Assembly: GCA_964036295.1 (NCBI GenBank)
Contig: OZ038462.1
Coordinates: 41,211,680 to 41,275,679 of the forward strand
Direction: 5' to 3'
DNA length: 64,000 nucleotides
Source of the DNA: Plumapathes pennacea
Lineage: Eukaryota > Cnidaria > Anthozoa > Antipatharia > Myriopathidae
The notes under the pieces are model-generated. The model was given only the letters and a program-made list of their open reading frames with translations. It was not told the origin of the DNA and did not search any database. Made by a program: the position numbers and the translations under genes. This document shows, piece after piece, positions 1 through 11,677 of this stretch (its first letter is position 1; the number at the start of each line of letters is the position of its first letter).

Positions 1-3000
1 TCTTTTCTGGAAGAATTTGCTGTGGCAGAGATTGCCAATTCCCCACCAAACAATATCATCAAAGTTGCCCTGGAAGATCCAGTTAACGTCACATGCACAG
101 GCTCTGGAAACCCCAAGCCGCGTGTTCAATGGTTGAGTCTGGCAAAAGAAAGGTCTGATGTGTCGTACAAACCAGATGACTCTAACCCATCACAGGCAAT
201 ACTGTATATTGCAGCTGTAGAAGAAAAACACTTCGGAAATTACAGCTGTTTTGCAAAGAGCTTCCTTGGTGAATCAGAAGTATTCCTAGGTGAGACTTAT
301 TCATAATCTTTACACTGTTTGCAAGAGATTGATTGCAGGTCTCAACCCAAAAATCTCCCACTCCTGAGATGTGACCACTCAAATGAAAACTCTCAGTGAT
401 GAATACATTCTCATGCTAATTCCTGAACTGCCAAATGTAACCTAAAGGTGTGACCACTCAAATGAAAGCTCTCAATGAGTACATTCTAACGGCAGTGTTT
501 ACTTCCAACTCCTGAACTGCCAAATGTAACCTAAAGGTGTGACCACTCAAATGAAAGCTCTCGATGACATGGGGCCAAAAACAAATTTAACTGGGTGGGG
601 GTGCGTATAAAATCTCTCGCACACAAATGCTTCGGATGACTTGCTTTGTTAAATTAAACCGTATAAACGAGCGCACGGTTCTGCGACACACCTAGCAATC
701 CGGGGCCGTCACAGGGCAAGATTAGTGTCGCTGCCTCATTGCAGCAATTATCAAGGGTCACGTTTCACGGTTGGTAGACAAATCACTTTTCATGAGGGAA
801 AAAAATGCTCATTTCTCTTTTAAGGCGGAAAAAAAAAGTCACTTCACGTCTCACGAAAATACCCTTTACCACCCTTAATAAGAGCTCTTGATGAGTACAT
901 AGGAGGTTCCACTGTCTGTTAAGTGTGGATTTTGTAGTTGGTGCAACAATTGTGAAATACCAAGACTGAGCCAAGACTCGTCCTCAAAAACATAAGTTGT
1001 AAACAAGAAAAACGAGTCTTGCACACGAGGTAAAAGCTTGCCTCGAGTCGGAAGTGACGTCAACGTATTTGCGTAGTGCCTATTTGTGTAACTTGGCGTC
1101 TGTTGTTATTGTTTCAGTGCTACAAGAAAAAGAGACACTGGGGGCTACTGATGACCCGCCTTACTTGGCCATCGGGTTAGGCGTCGGCTTCGGTGTCTTC
1201 CTGATCATCGCGATCTTTGTCATACTGTGTATCTACCGTTACCACAACAAACAAATTGCGGAGTACCGAGATGTCTTCTATTCGCAAGGATCTGATTACC
1301 AGGTAAGCTGGACGAAACACACCGCATTTTCGGCCGTAAGGTCAACTTATATTTTATTCAGCGGTCATTAGTGCACAGAACTGTGGATTCAGATTAAAGG
1401 GCGTGTCACACGAGGCAATTTGTTTTTGCAACTTTTAACGCAACGCCGTTGCGAGACAAGTTGCCGAAGAAATTGCACGTGACAACACGAAACTCAGTTT
1501 CACCGGCCATAGCAACTTGCAACGCAATGAAAATTGCGGGACAAGTTGTAGGAAAAGTTGAACATGCAGGCTTCTACTTTTCGCAACGTTATGTACGTGC
1601 AACTTGTTTCGCAATGCTACGGTCAACTTTGCGAGACATTGCCTTGCGTGACCTTAACGCTTGTAAAACCTCAGGCGAGAAACTCAACACTAGGACTGGA
1701 GCGCAGCTAAAAGCCATTTTAATGCATTTTCCATAAGATAAGTTGTGCGCAAATGGGGTTTTCATACGATGTGAAATTTAATTTGAGTTAGATCAAGTTT
1801 TATAAAATTACTGATGCTGGGCGCGTTCTGATTGGATTAAAAAAACAAAACATGTTAGATGAGAGTATGTTTTACGCTGACGTGTGTTTTATTGACTAAT
1901 TATTTTATAAAAGAAATATATAGCGCGTTCCTGTGTAGTATAGCCTCGTCTAAACACTTGGGAAGTTGGAAGAACACTTGGGTTGCGTATAGGGAAACCA
2001 CGAGGCCGAAACGCAAGTCGAACTGGCGACTCCGTTTGGTCAGGGATTTTATGAAAGTGAATCGACCTTGAGCCTGATGATGCCCCCAAGGGCGAGTTTG
2101 TGAAACTAAAGGTCGGAGATTTTGGTCACGGACAACCATAAACAAGAATTTTCAGAATGTACAAATACTTCAGAATGTTGTTTGGTTATGAAGTCCTTCA
2201 GAAACGCTGACTTTCCTGGGCGCTGTCATCTTGAAACTAAGTCGCAAAGAATTGTGGGTGGATGACGTATTTCGCAGTCAAGCTGCAGCTTGGCTGATTA
2301 TCATTTTTTCCTTTCTACAGTTTGACCCCAAGCGCACGTTGCTCGAGCAGAGTAGTGATCTCCCTTACGATCCTGACTGGGAGTTCCCTGAGGAACGCCT
2401 TATTCTGGGCGAGGTGCTGGATGCTGGGAACTTTGGTCAGGTCTACGTGGCTGAAGCCATTGGGATAGTAACTTTTGATGCTCGCAATAAGAGTGCTGCT
2501 GCTTTCAAGCGTCGCTCCACACTCCGAAAGCGTGTGAGTCCAGCGAAAATCAATCAAGACGAGAAGAAACAAGAGTACAATCGGACGACTGTTGCCGTGA
2601 AAACCCTGAAAGGTTAGTAGTTTGAGGCAATTTGCCCGAAGTCTCCACCACAAAACCACTTTCCGTATAAAATTGAGCTTGAATAAGCGGTTTGGTTGAT
2701 TTGTTTAACAAAACTTTGCGTTTCGTTGGCCGAAAATTGAGAGAAACGATTTGGTTAATCCTTGGTTAAGCTTAATCGAGCTCTGAACACCTGAGGACTG
2801 GTATGATGGCGCAGAAACTAACTCGAAAACTCAGTATGAAATGTAATTATATTTTACTTATACTACGGCTGCGATATTGGGTACAACGGTGTAGGCCACA
2901 ACGCAGGCAAACTAAGGGAAGGACTAACTTGCCATCACTCTGCCTATGTTGTGGCCTCCGCCAAAGATAATATTACTTTGCGTTTCGTTGGCCGAGAAAT

Positions 3001-4510
3001 TGAGAGAAAAGATTTTGGTAATTCTGAGGCCTGGTGTGTTTTGTTTCGCACTTAAATGCCGCAGAAAGTAACTTGAAAACTCAGCATCAAATGTAATATT
3101 CTACTTTTACTTCGGCTGCGGTGTAGGCCGCATCACAGGGAGACTGAGGGCAGGCGGGCCAACTTGCCATCACTCTGCCTCTGTTGTGGCCTCCGCCGAA
3201 GGTATTATTACAAGGGTACTTGTTCATTTTTTTTTTCTTTACTGTTAGTTTATTCACATTACTGTGCTTGAGTTTTCTTTTATTTGGTCTCCTCTTGTTT
3301 TCACTGTTCTTTCTCTTGCGCTTGTTCTTTCATATTTGTTCTAAGGCTGCTGCTGCGGCGGCGCAGTTTCTTTTCCGTGCCAGCGGACTGTGAAGCAGTG
3401 ATACACTGCTTCACAGGATGCTGAAACGGAAAGGTAACGGGGTTCCCGCTAGTTTTTATTTTTAGCACGTTGTATAACAACACAAGTTCTCCTTACTGTG
3501 TGGTAAATTTCTTGTTAGAAACTGAAAGGGAAAATTGAAATTGAAATTGAAATTGATCACTTTTTCAGAGTGAACCGACGTTGGGCTGCAGTACGTTATG
3601 GTACAGTTTAACTGACCGATTATTTGTTCAGATTAAAACACAAAAATAATGACAGCAAGTTCGATTCATCCATTATTCAGTCAAGGGCAAATTAATATAT
3701 TTATATTCGGCGGAACTAAACTCGAAATAGCAGTGACAAAGAATATATATACTTTCTCAATAGCATGCGATGAACGTAAAACCGATACCAACTCATCAAG
3801 CACGTATATTATCATCATACTAGCGGGACCCCCGTAAAATACGGGGATCGGATTTCCTTTTTCCTAATATTTTTTCTGTCTTTTTTTTCCGTTTTGAATT
3901 CCATTTTGAGCATCTCGAACGCAGTTTGCAGTGTCCAAGTACAAACTTCTGTAGTGCTTTTACCACTCAACCGTACTCGACTCGTCGAACCACCGATTGA
4001 TCGACATTAAAATCTCTCTAGTACATGTACCACTCGGTGAATCGCCGATCGATCCACATCAAAATATTCCCGTTTTTCAAAATTCTTTTCTTTCTCTTCT
4101 CCTTTTTGAATTCAATTTCAAGCATCTCAAACAGTCTACCGCGTCAAAGTACATACGCCCCTGTAGTTGCATGTACCACTCGACCATACTCGACTCGTCG
4201 AACCACCGATCGTCCAACATCAAAATCTTCCCGTTTTTCAAACATGCGGCAGCATCACCCCGCCATCCAGACACCTGAAATTCTTCTTCTTAACTCAAAT
4301 GAACTCTCACCTTCAGTAATCGCGTCCCGTGGGCTTGGTTGAAAGGCAGCGGTCGAGAAGATTTCTGGCTTGCTTGTGCCGGCGATTCAATTCGAATTGA
4401 CAACATCGTAATTATAACTAACAATCATACGCGAGCGTCAGAAATTCAAACCGCGCATTATCTAATTACCGGTTTAATTTGTTGCGTCACCAATCGAAAT
4501 TATCAATTTG

Positions 4511-4555
<45 letters not shown>

Positions 4556-7500
4556 AGCCGCGGTCAGCGGTTGCTTAGCGTATTATTATATAGAGATCAT
4601 GCCGACATAGATTGTTTAAAAAGAAAGAAGAGAAAAATAGGCACCAGAGAGGTGCATGTATCTACTGCATTTTCTTTCTTATTTTTTTATTTTATTATTA
4701 TTATTATTTTTTTTTTGCGTGAAGAAATGGCATTTGCAATTAGATAATTTCTGACGCAACAAATGCTCGCGTACTCGTTAGTCATAATTTATATCATGAC
4801 ATCAATTCGAACTGAATCGTCGGCACAAGCAAACTAGAAATTCTCTCGACCGTTGCCTTTCAACGTTGTCGAGGACGCGACTACTGAAGCTGCAAGCGGG
4901 ATGAAAGAACTGATACCACATGTCAAGTTCGTTGCTACGGGTTCCGCAAGCGTTCTTGTTGTTGGCTGATTGTTCAGTTTCCGAGCTAGTCTTTATTCGG
5001 GCTACGAACAGGCCCGACGCGCCGTTATCGATTAGTTCGATTTCGTAATCGATAAGTTACACGGTTTTTAGATATCTAACATTGTGTCTGCCGCGCATGC
5101 GCAGTAGACACAAACATTCAAGTTATGGTTGGCAATAAAGCTATAGCAAGACAAAACTATAACAAACAAACAAACAAACAAGTAAAGGTATTAAATTGAT
5201 CACATAAGATATAAACTAGAAAGAAATGAGAAAAAGAACCGGATGAAGATTCGTTATTGTTGTATAACTTAAGGGATAAGAGTAGAAGAAAAAGAACAAA
5301 AACAGAGATTTGTCGCCAATGATCGGCTCTCCTTTGAAGTCATAATCAAACTGAATGTTCGACTTACGTCAGCTTGATGGGCTGAGATATGTAAGCAAAT
5401 CGGGAATAACTATGGCTCTGGATCACTCCTCACTATACAGGGCTTTCTTTTGAGACCCCGTTGAGCGCGCCAGCAGCAAAGCCATCGGGCACACGCAATG
5501 ACTCAACTCACTAACGACGACGATGCAACAAAACAACCTCCAGGTTGGTTTGCTGCAGCATGTTCGTTAATGGCTGCGTGTTGCAGATTGCAGGTACCGT
5601 GGCACTGACTGTTGAAATAAGGGGCGTTTTTTGGAGACGGCCTATTGCTCAATTAGGTTCATTTTAGGCATTCATCTCTTGTATAGCTCAAATGAGCAAA
5701 AGGCAAATACCTTCTTTTCCAAGGATAGCCCTTTTTGTAAACCTTCTGCCTAATTTAACGTTTTGTACGTTAGTTCCTGGAGCTTGTTTACCTTTGATTC
5801 CAAGGCCTTCCTGGATAATCTAGATAATGTAGATTGTCAAGGAAGGGTTTGGAAGCAAGTGAAAGGACTGCAAAAGATTGGAGAATTAACAAGCGAACTG
5901 TATTGGAAATAAGTAGAGTCTTCGGCAATAATTATTTACATATAAGCACATTTATTGCAGGGGTAAGCTGCTTGAATGTATGTTCATTTGTTCCTAGCAA
6001 ACTTTGTATCTATTTTTAGTGAAAAACTCAATAACTTACTGACAAACTAAATAAACCATTAGCCAAATTTTGTCTTTCTTTTAACGCAAAATTCCCACCA
6101 ATAAAATCTACTAGCGAGGACCCCCGTAAAATACTTTCTTCTCTTTCTTTTTTTTTTTTTTTTCAGAATTTTTTCTTACTTACCTTTTTTTCCTTTTTGA
6201 ATTCCATTTTGAGCATCTTGAACGCAGTTTACAGTGTCAAAGTACAAACTTTTGTAGTGCATGTACTCGACTCGTCGAACCACCGATCGATCGACATCAA
6301 AATCTTTCCGTTTTTCGAACATGCGACAGTATCAGCCCGCCATCCAGTCACCTGACAACTTAAATTCTTTTTCTAAACTTGAACGGAATTCTCACCTTCA
6401 GTAGTCGCGTCCTCGGCCTGGTTGAAAGGCGTCGGTCGAGAGGATTTCTGTCTTGCTTGTGCAGGCGATTTAGTTCGAACTGATGTCATTACAGTTATGA
6501 CTAACGAGTACGCGAGCATTTGTTGCGTCAGAAATTATCTTATTAAGAGTATAATTTGTCCGTATAAGGAGCACGTATACAAACATATGAGCCGGGTCAG
6601 CGGGTGTTAAGCGTATTATTACATAGAGAAGACTAGCGGTACCCCGTAAAATACGTTGATCTGATTTTTTTTTCTATTTTTTCCCTCTCTTTTCCTGTGT
6701 AAAAGTCCATTTGCAGCATCTCGAACGCAGTTTACAGTGTCAAAGTACAAACTTCTGTAGTGCATGTATACCACTCGACCGTACTCGACTCGTTGAACCA
6801 CCGATCGATCGACATCAAAATCTCCCCGTTTTTCGAACATGCGGCCATCCAGTCACCTAACAGTTAAAATTTTCTTTCTAAACTCAAGCGGAATTCTCAC
6901 CTTCAGTAGTCGCGTCCTCGACTTGGGTGATCGATTAATGATAAATTGATAGAACGAATAAATTATTGAATGGTCTATTTACTGTTCCAACTGATGAGTG
7001 GATTGACTTGCATTCACTAAATGTTGGTTTACTTTTGTGCTGCTGTTTCAGCGGACGCCACAGGAAGGGACTACCAAGATTTGGTATCTGAATTGAAAAT
7101 CATGATTCATGTTGGACAGCACAAGAACATTATCAATCTGCTTGGGGCCTGCACACGAGGCAAGCGTCTTATGCTTATCATAGAGTTTGCACCGCACGGA
7201 AGTCTGGCGAAGTTTCTGCGCAAGAAACGAGAAATATACGAGCCGACGTGGGCAAAAGAAACGACCAGTCCTGAAACGGAATTCACCATGGCTGATTTAG
7301 CGATGGAGGCGTACCAAGTGGCGCGCGGGCTCGAGTTCTTGGCCTCCAGAAAGGTTGGACGACCTTTTGTGCTTGCTTTCGTGCCTTGTTCTTAGTTTTT
7401 GTAGTTGTTGTTTTTTGTTCAGGAATTGCTGTTCGTTAAACTTTTCATTCCAAAGCTCAAAACACAAATTCTCCCAACCCTTCAAGAAGAAAATAGATCA

Positions 7501-10500
7501 GTGATACAGTAAGAATTGATGGTTTGATCACTTTTCACCTGAGCAAGCTATGAAACGCCAAGTTCTCTGTAGCGCGTGATATACCTTGGTAAGAAACTGA
7601 GGGAGAACATTAGAGTTAATCAGTCTTGGGAGGAGAGGGTTAAACATGTCCTGACAGAGGGGAGGGAGAGACAGAAACAAGGAGGAGGGAGGGGTGGAGG
7701 AATGGAGGAAGGTAGAGGCATGTTGTGTGTAAGGCAGGCAAAAGAAGGAAGAGTCAGAGCTACGGACGGAAAGAAGAAAGAAGGAGGGATGAATGAAGTG
7801 AGGATGGAATGAAGGGAGGAATCGACCCAGGGACGGATGGGTGGTGAGTAAGCAGATGACTGACGGAAAAAGAGAAAACAGGGAAGGACAGGAGGATGGA
7901 TGGAAGGGAGGGAGGGAGGACGGGAACCAAGGGTGGGATTGAGTGAGCCAAGGACGGACGGAAGAGACTGAGGCGAGTGAGCAAAATTGAGGATGCGAAG
8001 CATTCATCAACACCGCACGCGTTATACGCGATCGTATTTTGAACGAGTTGCTTTAGCTATTAGAGTGCGTTCGATTGACCGTATTCCGGAATAGGAAAAG
8101 CTAAAATGATCCAAAGTTTTGCTTGTTCTGGGGAGATAATTTTCGGGATTGTTTTTAAAACCTTCTCGCTGACATTTTGAACAGCTCCCGATACATTTCG
8201 ACATAATTCGGCTTCAAAGCAAACTATTTTATCAATCAGTATCGCTATTCCTATTCCGGAATAGACCCAATCGAACGCGCCCTTATTCGACTGGTGTGTA
8301 AATATAGGATTGATTTATTGTGGAACTATTTGCTTCCGTGACATTTTCAGTGCGTCCACCGTGACGTTGCAGCGAGAAATGTCTTGGTCTCTGAAGGATA
8401 TGTGTTGAAGATAAGTGACTTCGGTCTCGCCAGAGATGTTTACAAAGACGACGAATACGTGAAGACAACGACTGGCGCCCTGCCCGTCAAGTGGATGGCG
8501 CTGGAGTCGCTGTATGACAAAGTCTACACGGAGAAGAGTGATGTGTAAGCAACCCTTGTGTCGAACTATTGTGTTCTTAGTGGGTGATCATATTTTTATA
8601 GTCTTGCCAAATTAAACCAAATTTGCGTTGGTGGCCCTCATGTAATACGCCATATAGGTATGTGCTCCCCAAAGGTTAATCGTTTTTCATTCACTTGTTC
8701 AACGGTCCGGTGTTTCCTTTTTGTAGATGGTCCTTTGGGGTGTTACTGTGGGAACTTTTCACTCTTGGTGGTTCACCGTACCCGAGAATTCCCACAGATC
8801 GACTCATAGACTCTATCACCGAGGGGTACCGTATGGAGTGCCCACAAAACTGCCCCGTCGAGATGTACACCTTGATGAGGGACTGTTGGCTCCAGATCCC
8901 GGAACAGCGTCCAACGTTTTTTCAGATCGTGGACCGTATCGGTAAAATACTGGAAAAATGTGCTGCGCAGGTAAGAGTGATCCTTGTTGTTTTGCTGTCC
9001 ATACGGTTGTTAACCCTTTCACTACCAAGCTCAAAATACAAATTCTCCCAACCATAAAATAAGAAAGCGTATGAGTGATAAAATGAGAATTAATGTTTTA
9101 ATCAGCTGTCATTTGACCAAAGTATCAAATGCCAAATTCTCCATACTGTATGATACATCTCTAGTGGAAGACCCAAAAGAGAAAATTGAAGTTGATCACT
9201 TTTGGGAGTGAAAGAGTTAAAGACTTTTGGGGTGGTCATGGCAACTCCCGAATTCGTTCCAAATGGCTAAAACCTCGGACATAATTGTTGACACATCTTC
9301 CAAACTCAATAATACAACCGTGTTGATTGGAGAAGGGGACTCAAAAACAGTCTTTTTTAGAACCAGATAACTCAACTTTTCTTTACTGACATTTAACAGC
9401 CTTCAACTAGACAAAATAATTGAAGTTAATTGTAGAAATGGAGCGACTCTATTCACTCGCCTGAAAAGAAACCAGTCGATCGTGTAGACCACTTGACAGA
9501 TTCAGTGCCGGTACGGTCTGGGGTGGTAGGCATGAATTCGTGATCAAACTCAAGTATAACTTAATGTAGTCCAATAGTTTGTAACATAAGTTAGACAAAA
9601 GAAATTGATGGCGACAGATGCTGACCAGCGGAAGTGATGCGAAGAACAACTTATGTCCGTGGCAATCTGTTGATCATTTGCTATCTTTGTCAGGCCTCAA
9701 CGACATACATCAGTCTCCTGAATGATGGTCAGCCCAGCGATTATTACTTGAGACCGGTTGACTCGTTTGATCCGAACGTCTCCAATGGAGCAGCCACGGC
9801 TCTTGCTGGGTGAGTCTGGTAACTTACTAGAAAAAAGCCACAAAGAGCCCTCTTGATACCAAACTCTTTTTGTGAATCTTTGACTTACTCAGCTTTTGCT
9901 GGTGAAGTAAGAAACAAATAGTCAAAGCAAAACGACGACGCATTGTGTGCGAATGTTTCTCAAATGCTGCCCCGTTTTGCCACGCGCGAAACATTTGCTG
10001 CGGTCACTACAAAATTGTTTCTGAAAAACTTCAGAAGCATTTGTTGTGTCGTGCTTAGCGCAAAAAATTTTGCCGCACGTTTTGCTACCCTGGAAAATAT
10101 CGAAGGACTGTTCGCGCCACTCGTTTTGCTGCTCTTAGAGCTTGGTCACATCAGGCAGTTCGATCGATCGTGAACAGTCGACGTTTTTTATATCGCTCTT
10201 ATTTTAGCGATCTCAATGTAAACGGATCCTTTAACCAAAAAATCAAGTAGTCAGTGGAAAACGTGTGATCCTGCTGCCAAACTAGAAATAGAACAGGGAA
10301 TATACTAAATCAGAATAGAGAAACCGCTGCCTGGTTCTGGACAGACGTCATTTCCGGTCTAAATTGAGACTGAAAATTGGTGTCACGAGCGTGCATAGTG
10401 CACTTCTACTTTGTAGTTTCCCGCCACGTTTTTTCCAGTAGATAAAAGTCCATTCATTTCTTCTGCTTTGCGGTGCGTCCACGTTCGTTCCATTCGGTTT

Positions 10501-10941
10501 CTCTTTCGGCCGCCGTTGATAAAAGGTAGCGAGTTCTTGGGCCAGCAAAATTCACCTTCGACCCGGCTTGGTGAATAAGTGTTTTGTTTGATGTTCAGTT
10601 CCAGCGACACTACCGAGGACTTCGCTCATGCACCACTGCCCCCCATTCCCATTTCGGAATTCGGATATGACTCGGAGACTACCGACAAAGGCCGAGGGCA
10701 ACCCGAAAATGGCACGATCGGAGCGTCAAGGACGAGAAACTGCTCCGTCGAATACGAGAGTGGAATTGATTTGGAGGATTCTACTGGAGAAAATGATAAA
10801 CTGATGGACGAGGGTGGGCGGCTAGAAGATAAAGCGGGTCTAAATGAACCGGCCATTGGGCTACGTAATGGCCAATCAAAGCCAAGACCAGGATCACGTG
10901 ATGCGTACGACGATGCAATTTTGATGGAGACGACTCTTTGA
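1..10941 (+). CDS. FGFR-like receptor tyrosine kinase, 3' part (5' end outside window)
   Basis: Coding exons: 1-289, 1118-1302, 2321-2612, 7052-7353, 8351-8544, 8727-8970, 9694-9809, 10599-10941 (stop TGA). They join in phase to a 654-residue partial protein. Seen: an Ig domain (Cys pair in VTCTG and YSCFA, about residues 1-96); one TM helix (about 113-136); a short juxtamembrane; then a tyrosine kinase with [15 protein letters not shown] (Lys252), [21 protein letters not shown] (Asp361), DFG (Asp379), [13 protein letters not shown] and [18 protein letters not shown]. The C-tail keeps TTYISLL, at the place of the FGFR PLC-gamma-binding Tyr (inference). Family knowledge: Ig-type FGFRs dimerise on ligand and signal through autophosphorylation. 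Odd points: Asp192 replaces the first Gly of the Gly-rich loop, about 30 extra residues lie between beta2 and beta3, and a single loop Tyr392 is preceded by Glu391. The activation segment also recalls RET. Direct FGFR orthology is not proven; an FGFR-related expansion member is equally possible. Confidence 0.88.
370..568 (+). repeat. Minisatellite M1, about three imperfect units of 79-89 bp
   Basis: The motif GACCACTCAAATGAAA recurs at about 373, 452 and 541, each followed by CTCTCAATGAGTACATTCTAA-type sequence and preceded by CTGCCAAATGTAACC. The array lies in the intron between the Ig and TM exons of the FGFR-like gene. The reverse complement of the same unit forms the array at 50344-50595. 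Confidence 0.8.
1397..1655. mobile_element. Probable MITE, imperfect inverted ends
   Basis: Left end GGGCGTGTCACACGAGGCAA and right end ATTGCCTTGCGTGACC are imperfect inverted copies. The body consists of many AAGTTGC/GCAACTT words and has no coding potential. Located in the FGFR-like intron after the TM exon. Target duplication not resolved. Confidence 0.45.
2711..3210. repeat. Two-unit tandem duplication, about 250 bp each
   Basis: Unit 1 (about 2711-2975) and unit 2 (about 2977-3210) share in the same order CTTTGCGTTTCGTTGGCCGA, GCAGAAA.TAACT.GAAAACTCAG, ACGGCTGCG/TCGGCTGCG, GTAGGCC, and ACTTGCCATCACTCTGCCT followed by GTTGTGGCCTCCGCC. Intronic, no coding signal. Divergence suggests an old duplication. 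Confidence 0.75.
3823..6935. repeat. Intronic repeat cluster in the 4.4-kb FGFR-like intron (four related units, one inverted partner)
   Basis: Units at about 3823-4060, 4060-4345, 6115-6420 and 6630-6935 share GAGCATCTCGAACGCAGTTT, CAAAGTACAAACTTCTGTAG, CGACTCGTCGAACCACCGAT and TTTTTCGAACATGCG. Three begin with the words CCCCCGTAAAATAC (at 3829 within a small CCCCGTAAAATACGGGG palindrome). The 3' block (GGTTGAAAGGC, GTCGAGA, TGCTTGTGC) at 4311-4490 reappears inverted at 4735-4895, so 4311-4895 forms a large imperfect hairpin with a (CA)n tract near its loop. The rest of 4900-6110 holds nothing I can recognise. Confidence 0.7.
4513..4553 (+). repeat. (CA)n microsatellite
   Basis: About twenty uninterrupted CA units inside an FGFR-like intron. 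Likely polymorphic. Confidence 0.95.
7436..7643. mobile_element. TTAA-ended MITE family P1, copy 1
   Basis: 208 bp bounded by TTAA on both sides. The inner sequence follows the family order (CAAATTCTCCCAACC, GATACAGTAAGAATTGAT, GAGAAAC.GAGGGAGAA, TTGGGAG). Part of a family spread through the window; intronic in the FGFR-like gene. Confidence 0.7.
7650..7975 (+). repeat. Purine-rich (GGAGGRA)n low-complexity tract
   Basis: Over 300 bp of nearly pure G/A with irregular GGA units. The opposite strand gives long Ser/Pro/Leu open frames that are compositional artefacts. Intronic. Confidence 0.85.
8063..8282. mobile_element. PIF/Harbinger-like MITE with TTA target duplication
   Basis: 220-bp element. 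Left end GAGTGCGTTCGATTG, right end CAATCGAACGCGCCC, followed inwards by TATTCCGGAATAG on both sides (inverted arms of about 30 bp). Flanking TTA at 8060-8062 and 8283-8285 is a 3-bp target duplication, typical of PIF/Harbinger. No coding capacity. The right end lies 68 bp before the HRD-encoding exon of the FGFR-like gene. Confidence 0.75.
9010..9220. mobile_element. TTAA-ended MITE family P1, copy 2 (best preserved)
   Basis: 211 bp from TTAACCCTTTCACTACCAAG to CTTTTGGGAGTGAAAGAGTT plus AA. The ends are inverted repeats of about 18 bp with two mismatches, and TTAA at both ends fits piggyBac insertion (TTAA target, CCC-type tips). Intronic in the FGFR-like gene, just after the last kinase-domain exon. 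Confidence 0.85.
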
Positions 10942-11481
10942 TATATCGCGCTTGCAGGCGCGTGGAGACTTGCATCGCTTTGCCACAGCTTTTCTCAAAC
11001 ATCGGTGGCAGTGAACGAGTCTGGGTAGCACCGGAGTTCTTGGTAGCCTCACAAAAGGCGATATTTTTAGACTGAGATAGTTGTTGAAAAAGGAAAAACG
11101 TAGAAAATCTAAAAAGTATATTTTAAAGCTTATTTAAATAGTTTTTGCATTTCTTTGTTACTTTGTTGCCTTTTTATTTGATAGGATTATCATTCAGGCA
11201 TATTTAATAGAAACATTTAGTAACATTGCACTCATCCATATTCTGTAAAACAACAGAAAGTAGATTTTATTATGTGTTCAAAATTTGATTAAGAATTAGC
11301 GCTGTTTGGCATGCAATAAGATTTCAGATAGATGTACAAAAGAATAGCAAATATGTTGAAAATTATTACCAGAAATGTTAAACATTTGAATCGTCGTCGA
11401 AATAGACCTTAAATTTTTGTTTATAATCATATATACTTAAAATTTTTCTTGTGTGTATACGACTGTACCTCTGGGCAAGTG

Positions 11482-11677
11482 TTAAATAGGCAGTATCATA
11501 AGATGCGCATGCGCGCGCGTTTGGTCGAATCTTGAAATCCAAGATGGCGTCCACAACGGCGGTGGGTCTGCCGCTCGATCGCTCGCCGCCGTTGTGGACG
11601 CAATCTTGAATTTCAAACTTTGAAAACATTAGGCGAATGTGTTCAAGATTCGACCAAACATGACACTGCCCCTTTAA
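11482..11677. mobile_element. TTAA-ended foldback element P2
   Basis: Left TTAAATAGGCAGTATCAT and right ATGACACTGCCCCTTTAA are inverted, both bounded by TTAA. Inside, GTTTGGTCGAATCTTGA (11519) pairs with TCAAGATTCGACCAAAC (11643), and AAGATGGCGTCCACAACG with CGTTGTGGACGCAATCTT. The two arms therefore fold onto each other through most of the 196-bp length. Distinct from family P1 but with the same TTAA preference. Confidence 0.75.

Noticed and set aside
1449..1736. Plus-strand open frame of 95 codons
   Set aside because: Falls inside the GCAAC-rich MITE in an intron; not in phase with flanking exons.
7528..8013. Minus-strand open frame of 161 codons
   Set aside because: It is the complement of the GGA-rich low-complexity tract; composition (Ser, Pro, Leu runs) explains it.
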